Numbered from the stretch's first letter, positions 9,902-20,869 are shown. The stretch: DNA of 64,000 bases from Chryseobacterium sp. E1 (GCA_019203745.1 CP078104.1:1076001-1140000); one strand, 5' to 3'. Numbers and translations: made by a program. Notes: a model not told the origin generated them from the sequence alone.

Positions 9902-10873
9902 TTAACTTTCTCTTCTCAACAGGTAATTTGCCAATTCGATGAATGGTTTTTTCTTTTCTTCAGGAACGTCTATTTTCTGAAGATAGCTTTGTCCGATCTC
10001 ATTGTGTTTTTCGATCAGGCGTAATGCTTTTTCGTCCACCTTTGTTCTTCTGAAGATCTTTTCAACGCCATAGATCTTGTCAACATTATCGGTCTTTTTA
10101 GAATACCAGTAATCCAGTTCTTTTCTTTCTTCCTCTGTAGCATGCTCTCTTGCCAAAAGATATAGGACTGTTTTTTTATTCTCGTAGATATCTCCGGCAT
10201 GTTTTTTACCGAACTGTGCCTGATCTCCGAATACATCAAGATAATCATCCATGATCTGGAAGGCTATTCCGATGTGTTTTCCAAAATTGAAAATTGCTTT
10301 GGCATCTTTAAAATCTGCTCTTGCAATCAAAGCTCCGATTTCAAACGAAGAAGCACTTAAAACTCCGGTTTTATAAGTAATCATTCTGATATAATCATCA
10401 AAAGTAACATCCTTTTGGGTTTCAAAATTGATATCATACTGCTGTCCTTCACATAGCAGAAGTCCGGTATGCGTAAAAATCCTGATACAGGCTTTGAAAA
10501 TTTCAGGTTCAAGATCCTCAAAAAACTTATAGGCTTTAAGCATCAGCCCGTCTCCGGAAAGGATTCCCACATTGATCCCGTGTAAAGTATGTATTGTAGG
10601 TTTGTTTCGTCTTAAGGGAGCTTCATCCATAATATCATCATGGATCAGGGTGAAATTATGGAAAAATTCAATGGCCAGCGCCGGTTTGATAGCTTGCTTA
10701 AGGTCTCCTCCAAACAGATCACATGCCATCAGTACCATAATAGGGCGAAGACGTTTTCCGCCGTGGGAAATGATATAATTCATCGGGTCATACAGCTCCG
10801 AAGGTTTATCTTTGAAAGTATACTTGGTAATGGCGTCCGCAACAATCTGCTGATATCTGTCTAAAAATTCCAT
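9902..10873 (-). CDS. Polyprenyl (isoprenyl) diphosphate synthase
   Basis: Chain-elongating trans-prenyltransferase that condenses isopentenyl diphosphate units. The intact 323-residue frame has the first Asp-rich motif DDIMDEAPLRR (residues 79-89), the GGKRLRP entry motif (38-44) and the second Asp-rich motif DDYLD (209-213). Phe74, five residues before the first motif, is bulky; in this family that favours shorter products, so a GGPP-length product is my inference. It is transcribed from a TATTTTTG promoter at 10892-10899. Likely roles are precursors for quinones, carotenoids or flexirubin-linked lipids. Confidence 0.9.
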   Translation of the reverse strand: MEFLDRYQQIVADAITKYTFKDKPSELYDPMNYIISHGGKRLRPIMVLMACDLFGGDLKQAIKPALAIEFFHNFTLIHDDIMDEAPLRRNKPTIHTLHGINVGILSGDGLMLKAYKFFEDLEPEIFKACIRIFTHTGLLLCEGQQYDINFETQKDVTFDDYIRMITYKTGVLSASSFEIGALIARADFKDAKAIFNFGKHIGIAFQIMDDYLDVFGDQAQFGKKHAGDIYENKKTVLYLLAREHATEEERKELDYWYSKKTDNVDKIYGVEKIFRRTKVDEKALRLIEKHNEIGQSYLQKIDVPEEKKKPFIELANYLLRRES

Positions 10874-10891
10874 AAAATCTTATAATTTGAA

Positions 10892-10899
10892 CAAAAATA
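10892..10899 (-). promoter_or_regulatory. Promoter -7 box of the polyprenyl synthase gene
   Basis: On the minus strand TATTTTTG matches TAnnTTTG and lies 18 nt before the start codon. Confidence 0.6.
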
Positions 10900-10926
10900 C
10901 GATTTTTCGAGGCTTTATAAAACAAA

Positions 10927-10952
10927 AAACTTTGCCCAAACGGACAAAGTTT
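10927..10952 (-). terminator. Terminator of the DUF47-pit operon
   Basis: On the minus strand AAACTTTG and CAAAGTTT form an 8-bp stem followed by TTTTG. It overlaps the apparent pit stop codon. Confidence 0.75.
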
Positions 10953-12115
10953 ATATGATAAATATGATTTGTATTTTAAAAAGGAAGGTTACCACAAGAT
11001 AGGTAATTCCAGCTACTATTGCAGAGATTGGAATGGTTAGAACCCAAGCCCACAGTAAGCTTACTGTGATCCCCATCTTACGGCCGAAATTCTTTTCGTT
11101 AGCCCTACCCCGATAATGGAACCGGTGATGGTGTGTGTTGTAGACACAGGAATACCAAAATGGTCTGTAATGAATAACGTGATAGCACCCGCAGTTTCTG
11201 CACTTACTCCTTCTAATGAAGTTACTTTCGTAATCTTGGTACCCATTGTTTTGATGATCTTCCAGCCTCCACTCATTGTTCCTAAAGCGATTGCAATAAA
11301 TGAAACTAAAGGAACCCAGATATAATGCTGTGCAAAGTAATCAAAACGTCCAGCTGCCGGAATGTTCAGATATACAGGATCCTGAAGCATTTCAACATGA
11401 TAGTAGATCAATGCGGCTCCAATGATACCCATTACCTTCTGCGCATCATTCAGACCATGACCTAAGCTGAATAAAGCTGAAGAAGCCAGCTGAAGTCTTT
11501 TGAAAGACTTATCTGCTTTGTGAGGGTTTGATCTTTTATAAAGATGAACAATAATTAATGTAATGATAATCGAGATGATCATGCCTATGACCGGTGCCAT
11601 GAAAATGAACAGGAAAATAGGAATTACTTTATCAAACTTTACAACGCTCTGGTGGGTTACCTGGCTGAAAGCTTCCTTAATAGTTTCCCAGGTTCCAAGA
11701 TCTGGCTGTGCTGCTGCCACGTCATGATAATCCATCATGAAAGCGTGCATAAGAGCTGCCCCAGGAAACCTCCGATCAGCGTATGTGATGATGAAGAAGG
11801 AATCCCGAACCACCATGTAAGCAGGTTCCAGGCAATAGCGGCCATAAGACCGGAAAATATAACTTCAAGGGTGATAAAATTCTCGTTTACCGTTTTGGCA
11901 ATTGTATTACCAATTTTGAATTCTCCAATAATATAAGCAGCGATAAAGAAGGCTGCAAAGTTCCAGAGCGCCGCCCAAAGTACAGCCTGGAATGGAGTTA
12001 AAACTTTTGTAGAAACTATAGTTGCAATTGAGTTGGCTGCATCATGAAAACCATTGATGTAATCGAAGATCAGGGCTAACGCAATAATAACTATAAGTAA
12101 AATCGGAAATTCCAT
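10951..12115 (-). CDS. pit: Inorganic phosphate transporter, PiT family (two frame breaks)
   Basis: Inner-membrane low-affinity phosphate permease, about 388 residues. The two PiT signature halves are visible: GFHDAANSIAT near residue 22 with GIPSSSSHTLIGG, and GHGLNDAQKVMG with GIPVSTTHTITGSIIGVG. Breaks lie at 11759-11762 (C run one short) and 11103-11105 (C run one short); the latter restores the tail GANEKNFGRKMGITVS. The exact C-terminus is uncertain because a T run precedes an alternative stop near 10976. The DUF47 gene is 12 nt upstream, the usual partner arrangement. Confidence 0.93.
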
Positions 12116-12127
12116 TTTTGCTATGTA

Positions 12128-12765
12128 TTAGGCGTATTTAATCATGATGTTCTCAATCGTGTTGGCAACATCTTCTGCTTTGTCTGTTACTATTTCAAGA
12201 TAGTTCAATACAGATGAAACTTTAATGATATTGATGGCATCATTGGTTTCAAATAATTCTACCATTGAATTGGACAGTAAGTCGTCTGCAATATTTTCAA
12301 TAGAGTTTACCTTGATACAAGCTTCTTTCACCTGCTCCATATTTTTGAAACCTTTAAGGTTTTTCATCGCATTCTGAATCTCAAGACATGCTTTGTGGAT
12401 CAGTAAAGAGAAGTCTGAATACGCCTTCATCTCCGGTGATTTGTATAAGAAAATATATTTTGTAGAAGCGTAGATATAATCGGCGATATCATCTAATCCT
12501 GTTGCCAGTGTATGGATATCTTCACGATCGAAAGGTGTAATGAAGTTTTTTCCAAGCTCTACGAAGATTTCGTGAGTAAGTTCATCATTTTGTGCTCAAA
12601 ATCACTCATTTTTTTCAACATTGAATCGTCATTAAGATCGAAATCCTTGATTCCTGCGTTGAATTCTTCTGACATTGCAACTAGATTTTCAGTTACTTTT
12701 TCAAAAAGTACAAAGAAGATTTTATCTTTTGGTTGAAAAGCGTGGAAAATATTACCAATTCCCAT
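12128..12765 (-). CDS. DUF47 family PhoU-like regulator of Pit (one frame break)
   Basis: All-helical PhoU-like cytosolic protein (TIGR00153/DUF47) that usually accompanies and probably modulates a Pit transporter. The reconstructed 212-residue product begins MGIGNIFHAFQPKDK and holds the family segments LDDIADYIY and VLNYLEIVTDKAEDVAN with metal-binding-like acidic helices. One A is missing in the run at 12588-12591. It is upstream of and co-directional with pit (12 nt), so translation of the two is likely coupled. Confidence 0.88.
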
Positions 12766-12873
12766 TTTTTAGTATTTATAATTCGTGTGCAAATTTCTTA
12801 AAAAGGATTGTACGTGAAACTATATAACATTAAGTTTTGTTAACATTCGCTTAACTACTGATTATCAAATAAA

Positions 12874-12897
12874 AAAACCGGCATTACTGCCGGTTTT
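12874..12897 (-). terminator. Terminator of the DbpA-type helicase gene
   Basis: AAAACCGGC and GCCGGTTTT pair around a 6-base loop. On the minus strand the stem is followed by seven T, which suits the helicase gene ending at 12916. Confidence 0.8.
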
Positions 12898-12915
12898 GTA
12901 TGGTATAAGAAGAGA

Positions 12916-14605
12916 TTAGTTTGCTACTTCAGCTCTCATATCTTTTCCTTTGAACTTCATCGATTGAATATTGCTCAGGACATTGTCTTTGAACGATTTT
13001 TCAACTTCGAAGAAAGAGAATTTCTCTAAGATTTCGATATCCCCGATTTCAGCTCTTTTCTTGCTTTTTCCGCCAGAAGTAGCTTTATTGATAATATCTA
13101 AAACATCAAGTTTCTTCAGATGGTCTTTTTACCGAGATTGAAGAAGAATCTTACCATATTCTCATCTTTTCTTCTTGGTTTTCCACCACGGTCTCTGTCT
13201 CTTCCACGATCTCTGTCACGACCTCTATCTCTGTCTCTGTCACGTCCACGGTCTCTTCTTGAGTAATCGTCATCTCTGCTGCTTAATTTCTGCTCAGCAA
13301 GATCATGCTTGTCTTTGTAATATAAAGCAAGGTCTTTCAATTGGAACTGCAGTAACTGGTGTACCAGTTCTTCTTTGTAAAGTTGCTCAGATCCGGGATT
13401 AAGCTGTCATCAAATTCGAAAAGATCTTCGTGCTCCGTCAATAATTTTTCGAATACACCACCTACCTGAGCTTTGATGATATCATCACCTGTAGGAATAA
13501 ATCTTTCGTGGATTTCAATTTTTGTTGCAGATTTGATCTGTTTCAGTTTTCTGCTTTCTTCAGGCTTAATTAAAGCCATAGAAATACCGTCTTTTCCGGC
13601 TCTACCTGTTCTACCGCTTCTGTGAACGAATACTTCAGGATCATCCGGTAAAGAGAAGTGAATAACGTGAGTCAGAGAGTTTACATCCAAACCTCTTGCC
13701 GCTACGTCTGTTGCTACAAGAATATCGATGTTTTTCAATCTGAATTTCTTCATTACCGTATCTCTCTGCGCCTGAGAAAGATCACCGTGAAGAGCATCAG
13801 CTGCATATCCGTTCTGCATCAAGAAATCGGCAACCTCCTGAGTTTCCATTCTCGTTCTGCAGAAGATGATGGAATACTGGTTAGGGTTCGCATCGATCAG
13901 TCTTTTCAATGCTTCTTTTTTCTGACGGTATCCTACTACATAGTATTCGTGAGTAATGTTCTTCTTCACTTCGTTGATAGAACCTACAGAAATACGATGT
14001 GGTTTTGTAAGATAATTTTTGGAAATTCTTTCCACTTCTTTATTCATCGTTGCAGAGAATAAGAAAGTCTGTTTTGTTTCCGGAGTTTCGCTTAGAATGG
14101 TTTCCAATTCATCTTTGAATCCCATAGAAAGCATTTCATCAGCTTCGTCTAATACCAACCAATGAATGGCAGAAAAGTCTAATGCTTTTCTGTTGATAAG
14201 ATCAATTACTCTTCCCGGAGTTCCCACAATGATCTGTGGTTTTTCCTTCAAAGATCTCATCTGCTCTACAATACTACTTCCACCATAAACCGCAGTTGTC
14301 TTGATGTCTTTCATATACTTAGAGTAATTCTTTATGTCCTTCGAAATCTGAAGACATAATTCCCGTGTCGGACAAAGCACCAATAATTGGATTTTGCGAC
14401 TCGTATCGTCAATCATATCCAAAATCGGAAGCGAAAACGCTGCTGTTTTGCCTGTCCCTGTCTGCGCAAGTGCGATCAAGTCGCGAATATCTGAAAGAAT
14501 AAAAGGGATAGTCTGTTTTTGGATTTCTGTTGGGCTTTCGTAACCCAGTTCGCCAATTGCCTTAAGGATATCAGGACTTAAATTGGTTTCCGTAAATAAA
14601 TTCAT
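12916..14605 (-). CDS. DEAD-box RNA helicase with DbpA-type C-terminal domain (two frame breaks)
   Basis: RNA helicase of about 563 residues. Motifs: AQTGTGKT (47-54), PTRELCLQ, DEAD, SAT, ARGLDV and HRSGRTGRAG. After the core come a basic repeat-rich linker of alternating Arg-Asp with Gly (around 13175-13250) and a C-terminal domain, VRFFFNLGKKDHLKK to FFEVEK, that matches the DbpA/CsdA RNA-binding fold. Breaks lie at 13374-13376 and 13126-13130, each one A short on the coding strand. Its closest roles are ribosome assembly and cold adaptation. A TATCTTTG promoter lies at 14626-14633. Confidence 0.92.
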
Positions 14606-14625
14606 TAACTATTTTAAAATTTTTG

Positions 14626-14633
14626 CAAAGATA
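14626..14633 (-). promoter_or_regulatory. Promoter -7 box of the DbpA-type helicase gene
   Basis: TATCTTTG on the minus strand, 20 nt before the start codon at 14605. Confidence 0.65.
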
Positions 14634-14994
14634 CAATAAATATTTGATTTGTTTTTGAACAAAGTTTTAAATATACAAACTTAAATTCACAATTTTTTAA
14701 TATATTTTTAATTTTTAGAAAATTAAATCCAAAAAAACAAGGCATAGATTAAGAAGTTGTTAAACATTATTTTTTTTTTATTAAATTGGATTAATTTTTT
14801 CTGTGTTATTTATGAATTTTCAAAAATAAAGCCAGAAAAAGTATTTTTTTCTTTTTGATATTCTTACTTATCGTCATCGAAATATTGTACCATACTCAAT
14901 AGTTTTTGTACATTTGAGTTACAGGATTCGGGATTTCCGGGATCAAGAAAGCATTTAAATCTCTCTTAACAATAATAAAAACACCAAACACAAT
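14634..14994. other. Intergenic region, about 360 nt, strongly AT-rich
   Basis: This region separates divergent genes. It is dominated by T and A runs and has no open frame I can support. Near 14921-14946 there is a single copy of the words TTACAGGATTCGGGATTTCCGGGAT, written here only as a description of short repeated CGGGAT words; they resemble one arm of the adk-obgE hairpin but have no partner arm. No tRNA or riboswitch is visible. Confidence 0.4.
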
Positions 14995-15659
14995 ATGTCT
15001 GCAGGTATTTCTTCCAAAACTTTTGATTTTTTAAAAAGTTAAATAAAAACAATAACCGTGAATGGTTTAATGAAAATAAAGATCTTTATACGGAATCACA
15101 GCAGAATGTGGTTTCATTTCTGGATGAGCTGATCAGAGAGATGTCAGCTTTTGATGAAGAACTTGGTAAAATAGACAGTAAAAAATCTTTATTCAGAATT
15201 TATCGTGATACAAGATTTTCAAAGGATAAATTGCCTTATAAAACCAACTTCGGAGCTTCTTTGGGAATGGGAAAAGGCAGTCAGAAAGGGGGCTATTATC
15301 TTCATTTGGAACCTGGAAAATCTTTTCTGGCGGGCGGAATCTATATGCCTGAATCTTCTGTTCTGAAAGATGTGCGCAAAGAAATTTCTTTGTATGGGGA
15401 TGACTTTCTTAAAATAATCAACAACAGGGATTTCAAGAAGCATTTTCCTGAACTTGACCAGGATGACAAGTTAAAAAAAGTACCACAGGGATTTGAAAAG
15501 GAGGATCCTATGGCGGAATATTTAAAGCTTAAAAACTTTATTGTAGTCTATTCACTGAAAGACGAAGAGGTGCTGGATAAAAATGCTGTGAAGAATATGA
15601 CAAAGGTTTTTAAACTGATGAAACCTTTCAATGATTTTTTGAATACGCCGTTTCAGTAA
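14995..15659 (+). CDS. DUF2461 domain-containing protein (one frame break)
   Basis: Conserved protein of the DUF2461/TIGR02453 family; function unknown. Adding one A to the run at 15033-15037 joins the N-terminus MSAGISSKTFDFLKKL to the body and gives 221 residues. Family hallmarks seen are NREWFNENKDLY, RIYRDTRFSKDKLPYKTN and the glycine-rich GGYYLHLEPG with GGIYMPE. It is monocistronic, convergent with the gene ending at 15727, and they share a hairpin terminator. Confidence 0.88.
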
Positions 15660-15672
15660 TTCTTTTAAGAAC

Positions 15673-15725
15673 CTTAAATTTAATAAATCCCCGCTTTTTT
15701 AAAGGCAAGGATTTATTAAATTAAG
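15673..15725. terminator. Bidirectional hairpin terminator between convergent genes
   Basis: TTAAATTTAATAAATCC (about 15674-15690) pairs almost fully with GGATTTATTAAATTAAG (15709-15725), a 17-bp stem with an 18-nt loop. It lies between stops at 15659 and 15727. Confidence 0.75.
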
Positions 15726-15726
15726 A

Positions 15727-16299
15727 CTATTTTTTACAGGTCGCGTTTATTTCTCTTAATAATTGTGTAAGTTCCGGGCTTTTTCTTATTCTGTTGACTT
15801 TTTCTGTTACCTGCTCTACAAACTTTTCAGTTTTATTTCCTGCATACCAGGCCAGTTTATCATTTTCAATATGCCCATCATTCACAGAATCAAAAAGAAG
15901 TTCCCTGTTTCAAATATTTTCCAGTCATTATCAAAAATACTATCCGGTCTCAGGGTAGATAAGAGTGGTGAATATTTTTCTGTACTGAGTAAAGCTGTTG
16001 CTTTTTCGGATTCGAAATGATTCCCATTTAGCCATAGTCCAATTCTGTTACCAAACATCCAAAGACAAAAGGATTCTTTACCAAAATCCTCTAAGAACCA
16101 TCTGTAGTCCCATGTATTCCAGTTTACAAAAGACCATCCTTCAGCAGGGTCATTGATGAAATAATGAATAATCTCCGTTTTGGCTTTTTTATACCATTCA
16201 TTATTTATTTCATTTTTTTGTTTGAAAGTTCTAAAAAGAATTCCACTTTTCAGGGGTATCAAATAAATTCAGGGCTTGTTTCAAAAATTCTCTGTTCAT
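15727..16299 (-). CDS. Hypothetical protein downstream of a PD-(D/E)XK protein (frame breaks)
   Basis: I do not recognise the family. The reconstructed product is about 191 residues, soluble, and rich in Trp in the middle (WSFVNWNTWDYRWFLEDFG, WMFGNRIGLWLNG). Reconstruction needs two bases near 16232-16247 (one T, one A) and one T near 15905. The ATG at 16299 follows the stop of the nuclease-like gene by 8 nt, so the two genes almost certainly form one transcript. A partner, inhibitor or specificity subunit of the nuclease-like protein is conceivable, but only position supports that. Confidence 0.6.
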
Positions 16300-16307
16300 A
16301 GTTATTT

Positions 16308-17132
16308 TTAATTCCAATATTCTATATACTGTTGTATATATTCCTTTAATCTATAGTTTTCATCAGGTATAAAAGACAAACATTCTTCCAGCCAGTCTTG
16401 AATTTGATTGTTAAAATTCCATATATCGACATCTATCGGAACTTTTCCGGGCAAATCCTGTGAGAAATTTACAGGTCTTACAAGTGTATTTTCAGAAGGC
16501 AGCTTTCCGTCATCCGAAACCAGATAAATAATCTTAAACTTACAATCCTCATTTATATGTTCTCTGCTTTTATTATAAATCACTTTGTGCCAATATCTGT
16601 ATATCTGATTTTCCTGATCGTAAGCTCCGTTAGATTTATTTTCAATAATAACAGCACTAAACGGATGTTTTCTTTCTATCAGAATATCTATTTTTGTTTT
16701 TCGATGGTTACCTTCCACTTTCCTCTGTCATAATCAGTATACCCCAGCATTTCAATAAACTTTTTAAGGAAAAGATCACCCTGCCCATGACTTGCTCTAT
16801 CGTTAAGAAAAAACCTAAAAGTTTACTATGAAGAGTTTCATCAATATGAAAGAAATTCAAAACATTAAATCTTATAGATTTTTCCCGGGATAAAAGCTCT
16901 TCTTTTTGTCTGATCGTTTTAAATCCTAAAAAAATATTTTCCAGTTCGTCCAGATTATTTTTTTAGGAAAGCTATTCAATACAGAATAGTCAATAGAAGG
17001 CAAATTGTTCTGTTGGTGACAAACACTATCACTCCAGCTATCTAATAATGAGCTTTGCTGATCCAGAAAGTGCTTATATATAACTTCTGTCTCTGCCAGT
17101 AAATCAGGTAACGAATCATTGTCATGGCCCAT
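16308..17132 (-). CDS. PD-(D/E)XK nuclease superfamily protein (three frame breaks)
   Basis: About 275 residues after reconstruction. The C-terminal half has the PD-(D/E)XK core KIDILIE followed by AVIIENKSN, meaning an Asp and a Glu-x-Lys on adjacent strands, as in PDDEXK_4-type proteins. The N-terminal half contains LHSKLLGFFLNDRASHGQGDLF, a helical segment seen upstream of the core in this group. Frame breaks lie in A or T runs near 16967, 16810 and 16700. It has its own TATTTTTG promoter at 17161-17168 and leads a two-gene unit. Such proteins occur in defence loci, but DNA cleavage here is inference. Confidence 0.75.
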
Positions 17133-17160
17133 ATAGTTTCATTTTAATATTCTGTTTAAT

Positions 17161-17168
17161 CAAAAATA
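17161..17168 (-). promoter_or_regulatory. Promoter -7 box of the PD-(D/E)XK unit
   Basis: TATTTTTG on the minus strand, 28 nt before the start codon at 17132. Confidence 0.55.
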
Positions 17169-17334
17169 ATAACAGGGTAAGTTACTTTAAATCGTCCTAT
17201 TCTACAAAGCGTCTCTGCGACAAATTGAAAACAGATTAAAGTTCAGCTCATTACAAAACACAACATAAAGCCTATCTGTTGAAAATCAATAAATTATATT
17301 TAACATTTTTTAAGATAAGTTTTACATTTTTGTT

Positions 17335-17342
17335 TATCTTTG
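17335..17342 (+). promoter_or_regulatory. Promoter -7 box of the FkbM methyltransferase gene
   Basis: TATCTTTG on the plus strand, 21 nt before the ATG at 17364. Its position excludes the upstream TTG at 17279 as the start codon. Confidence 0.6.
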
Positions 17343-17363
17343 CTGTTCGTCAAAAAGCTAAGG

Positions 17364-18155
17364 ATGTCTTTATACCAAAAAATTGCAGAAAAACTACAAT
17401 ATATAAGTCCGAATTTCTACAAAAAAGATACTTTAAGAACTTAAACAATCTTAATAAAGATAATTTTTCGGAACGTAATGTAGAACCGGAACTGGTATGG
17501 ATCAAAGAATACCTTCCTAAAAATGCTGTAATACTGGACATTGGTGCGAATGTAGGAACCTTCCTCTATCAGTTGGAAAATAAGCTGAACCATGAGCATA
17601 TTTATGGTTTTGAGCCCAACAAAAAACTGTACAGACGCTTGAAGAGGCTGTTTCCCTCTATGCGCATTCTTCCTCTTGCACTTTCTGACGAAAATATGAT
17701 GGCGGAATTTAAAGTTCCGGTAATCAACGGAAAAACAATTGCTTCCGCGGGACTTTAAATACTTCTTACAAAGAGAAAGGAGAAGAAAAAGCTACACGGA
17801 GCAGGTAAAGGTAATCAAACTCGACGAATGGGCAGCTCTGGAACATTTCAACAGGCTGGATTTCATCAAAATAGACGTTGAAGGAAATGAAATAAAAACC
17901 CTTTCCGGAGCCAGAGAAACCATCAGACAGTTCCACCCTACCTTAATGGTTGAAATGGAACAAAGACACCACCAAACACCTATATGGACAGAAATTTCCG
18001 AAGTGGAAAGCTGGGGATATAATGCCAAATATCTCAACAGAAACACCTTTACGCTGGAATCTCTTACAGAAGAAATTATATTGCAAAATACAAACGACGA
18101 AAAAAATAAAACTCAGTACATCAACAATATTATTTTTATACCTAAAAACATTTAA
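17364..18155 (+). CDS. FkbM family methyltransferase (three frame breaks)
   Basis: SAM-dependent O-methyltransferase, about 264 residues. The SAM motif ILDIGANVGTF and YGFEPN are in the first half, and FIKIDVEGNE with LSGARETI in the second; both belong to the FkbM family (Methyltransf_21). The chosen ATG at 17364 gives MSLYQKIAEKLQYISPNFYKK and needs one A in the run near 17417-17423; further breaks are a C near 17746 and an A near 17787. It starts a plus-strand run with the flippase 9 nt downstream, so it probably methylates a surface glycan or its precursor. Confidence 0.85.
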
Positions 18156-18164
18156 AACAACTTT

Positions 18165-19638
18165 ATGAGTGTAGTAGCGAGACAAGGCTTCAAATATTCC
18201 ATTATCGGTTATATTGGTTTTTTGCTGGGCACGGTTTCCGCAATATTCATTTTTCCGAATGATTTTGAATTTTATGGAAAGCTTCGCTACAGTATGCAAA
18301 CCGCTGAGATGCTTGTTCCTTTGTAGTCTTCGGAATCTCTTATGCGAATGTAAAGTTTTTTAATTCTCTGCAGAAGGACGGTAAAAATCAGAATATGCTT
18401 TCGCTTTCTCTGATGATCATTTTGATCAACTTTCTCATATTTACCACTGTATTCTTTATTCTTCCTTATTTCTATCCGAAGTTCATTCATTCGGAAGCCT
18501 GGAAGAAAAGAAATTATTCTGCCTTTAATCTTAATACTGTCACTTTGTGCTATTTTCAACAAATACACTTCCAATTATAAAAGAATCGTTGTCTCTAATA
18601 TTTTTGACAATCTTTTTCCTAAAATAGCCAATCTTGGAGCCTTCTGTCTCTTCTTTTATTTTTCCATGTCTCAGAATATCGCCCTGGCATTCTTCTTCGG
18701 CGTATTTGCATTAATGCTTTTCGGTTATATTTATTACACCAATAAGCTTGAGAAAATTCATTTTGATTTCAGGACGGATTATTTCAAAAAAATAACTTCT
18801 GGAAGGAGTTTATGAATTATAGTTTCTTCGGATTCCTGGGAACGTTTGGAAATTATCTTGCAATCAACAGCTTTATGATCGGAGAGTTTATGGGAATGGA
18901 GGAAAATGGTATTTATTCTGTTCTCTATGCTTTGATTTCCCTGATCTCTATTCCGCAGCTGGGATTGTTTAATATTTCAGCACCTATTATCAGTAAAAAT
19001 CTTGCTGACGGTGATATGGAAGACCTAGACAGATTTCACAAGAAAACCTCTTTAACATTATATTTCCTGGGGCAGTGCTATTCTCATGCATTATGGTAGG
19101 CTTTCCTTACCTGACGCAATTTATGCCGAAAAACGGAACCATGCTCAGAGAGTATGAACCTGTAGTCTGGATCTGGGGTTCTGCAGTATTGATTGATCTG
19201 GCAACCGGTTTCAACGGAAATATTATTTCCCTTTCAAAGTATTACAGATTCAATATTCTTGTGATGCTTTTATTGGCAGTATTAACGATTGGACTGAATT
19301 ATTACTTCATTAAAAATACAGATCTCAAACTGATTGGAATTGCCTTGTCTACAGCCATTTCTCTGACCATTTACAATGTGGTAAAAATTATTTTCAACTA
19401 TATTATGTTCAAAGTTTCACCTCTGAGCATTGAAATGATTTTTGTTTCCATAATCTGTACTCTGGCGATCACTGTAGCTATTGTTCTTCCGAACTTCAAC
19501 AGCAATTTCATCAACCTTGTTTATAAACCGGCAGTGGTTTTACTACTGATCTACATCGGTAATTATTTCACGAAAGTATTCCCGATTGAAGATTATCTGA
19601 ACATGAGATTCATTAAGAGTGTTTTAAAAATCAAATAA
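18165..19638 (+). CDS. Polysaccharide flippase, Wzx/MATE-like (four frame breaks)
   Basis: Inner-membrane lipid-linked oligosaccharide translocase of the polysaccharide biosynthesis family, reconstructed to 491 residues with 12-14 hydrophobic segments. The N-terminus MSVVARQGFKYSIIGYIGF is typical of the family. Breaks: near 18325 (one G short), near 18505-18512 (an A run one too long, a rare insertion), near 18789-18796 (one A short) and near 19070-19073 (one G short). It follows the methyltransferase by 9 nt and converges with a glycosyltransferase gene, which places it in a capsule, O-antigen or exopolysaccharide export role. Confidence 0.85.
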
Positions 19639-19661
19639 AAACAGAGAAACATTCCTCTTTC

Positions 19662-20706
19662 TTACTTGGAAATAAGACGGCTTAAAAGATGCTTCAGATT
19701 ATGCTGAACTTCATCTCTTCCATAGACATTCTGAAAGTCGAAATGAGTAGCAGAAACTTCTTTTAACTGCTCAAAGATATTTTCTTTTTCAGGAATGATA
19801 AATTTCAGTTTCGACGGATAATTTTGCGGAAAAACCGCCAGTTTACCATAAGCTATAGCATCACCGATATTTCCGGTCATCTTAGTAATCCCGTAAGTTT
19901 CTTTCATGCTGAAAAATTCTGTTTCCTGCTGAATCGGACACCAGAGGACATCAGCTTTCTGCATCCATTTTTCAAAATCTTCTGAAGATACTCTTTCAGA
20001 GAAATAAGTGATCCTGATATTGTCCGGTAATTGTGAAGATAAATTTTCAAGCTGCTTCAGTTCATGACCGGCTGCTTTTCCAAGGAACACAAATTCACAC
20101 TGATCAGTGGTTTTTATATCCCGGATGGTTTTAAAGATATAATGATAATCTCTTCTTTTCTGTGAAACTCCACCGGGAATAACCACGGTAAGCTCCCTAT
20201 TTCCGGTTTTATCAAAGTTTCTTGCGTAAAACAGGGGTAAAAACTGATATTTTCCTGAAACCAATATTTCATCCAGCACCAGAAGAGATCCGGAATTCTG
20301 ATAGACCTTCGTTTTATAAAACAGACCTTCCTTCAGCCATAGCTTTAACCTGAATATCACATCTCCTTTGAAAATACTTTTAAAAAGATTCATTTTTGAA
20401 GCATTAATAAAATTGAGATTGTGGGTAATAATAGCAGTATTATATTTTTTTGTCAGGGCAAAAAACGTATTAAAATAACGATGAACCGTCCCGATAATGA
20501 CCAGATCATATTTTTTACTTTCAGCTGCTCCAGGATCATAGAACTGTCTGATAAGAATACGGATTCATCATGCGAAACCACCTGATCTTTAATTTTTTTG
20601 AAAAATAGTAGTCTACAGCAAAATCCTGGGCTCCTTTCATAATATCTATAAAAGCCTGCGCAATTTCTGCATGAGTATCGATTTCTATGTAAGCTATTTT
20701 TTTCAC
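19662..20706 (-). CDS. Probable GT-B glycosyltransferase (two frame breaks)
   Basis: Predicted glycosyltransferase, about 348 residues; the exact family is uncertain. The second half has the nucleotide-sugar half of a GT-B fold: ELTVVIPGGVSQKRRDY, CEFVFLGKAAGHEL, ADVLWCPIQ and GITKMTGNIGDAIAYGKLAV, where the last acts like the E-x7-E donor loop. The first half (KKIAYIEIDTHAEIA, DLVIIGTVHRY) is Rossmann-like. The start is a GTG at 20706. Breaks are A runs near 20606 and 20513. It converges with the flippase gene, 23 nt away, and belongs to the same glycan cluster. Confidence 0.65.
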
Positions 20707-20744
20707 CTGCTAATAAGGATTATGGATTTTATTTTATAGATTTT

Positions 20745-20800
20745 GGCTAAAGCCAATTGATTTTTAATTTATTGTTTAAACGGGCTAAAGCCCGTTCCTA
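20745..20800. repeat. GGCTAAAGCC repeat element, copy 1
   Basis: GGCTAAAGCC (20745-20754) and CGGGCTAAAGCCCGTTCCTA (20781-20800) are two self-complementary words 26 nt apart. The same pair recurs at 34786-34840 and, inverted, at 63568-63617. Confidence 0.7.
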
Positions 20801-20869
20801 TTTGAATATATTCCGTTTGGTTTCTGATAACGCTGATTTTTAAGCAGCTTTATGATGATTTCTTTTCAT

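Noticed and set aside
17279..17363. TTG start of the FkbM gene at 17279
   Set aside because: A TATCTTTG promoter at 17335-17342 lies inside that extension, and the frame after 17364 gives a better N-terminus.
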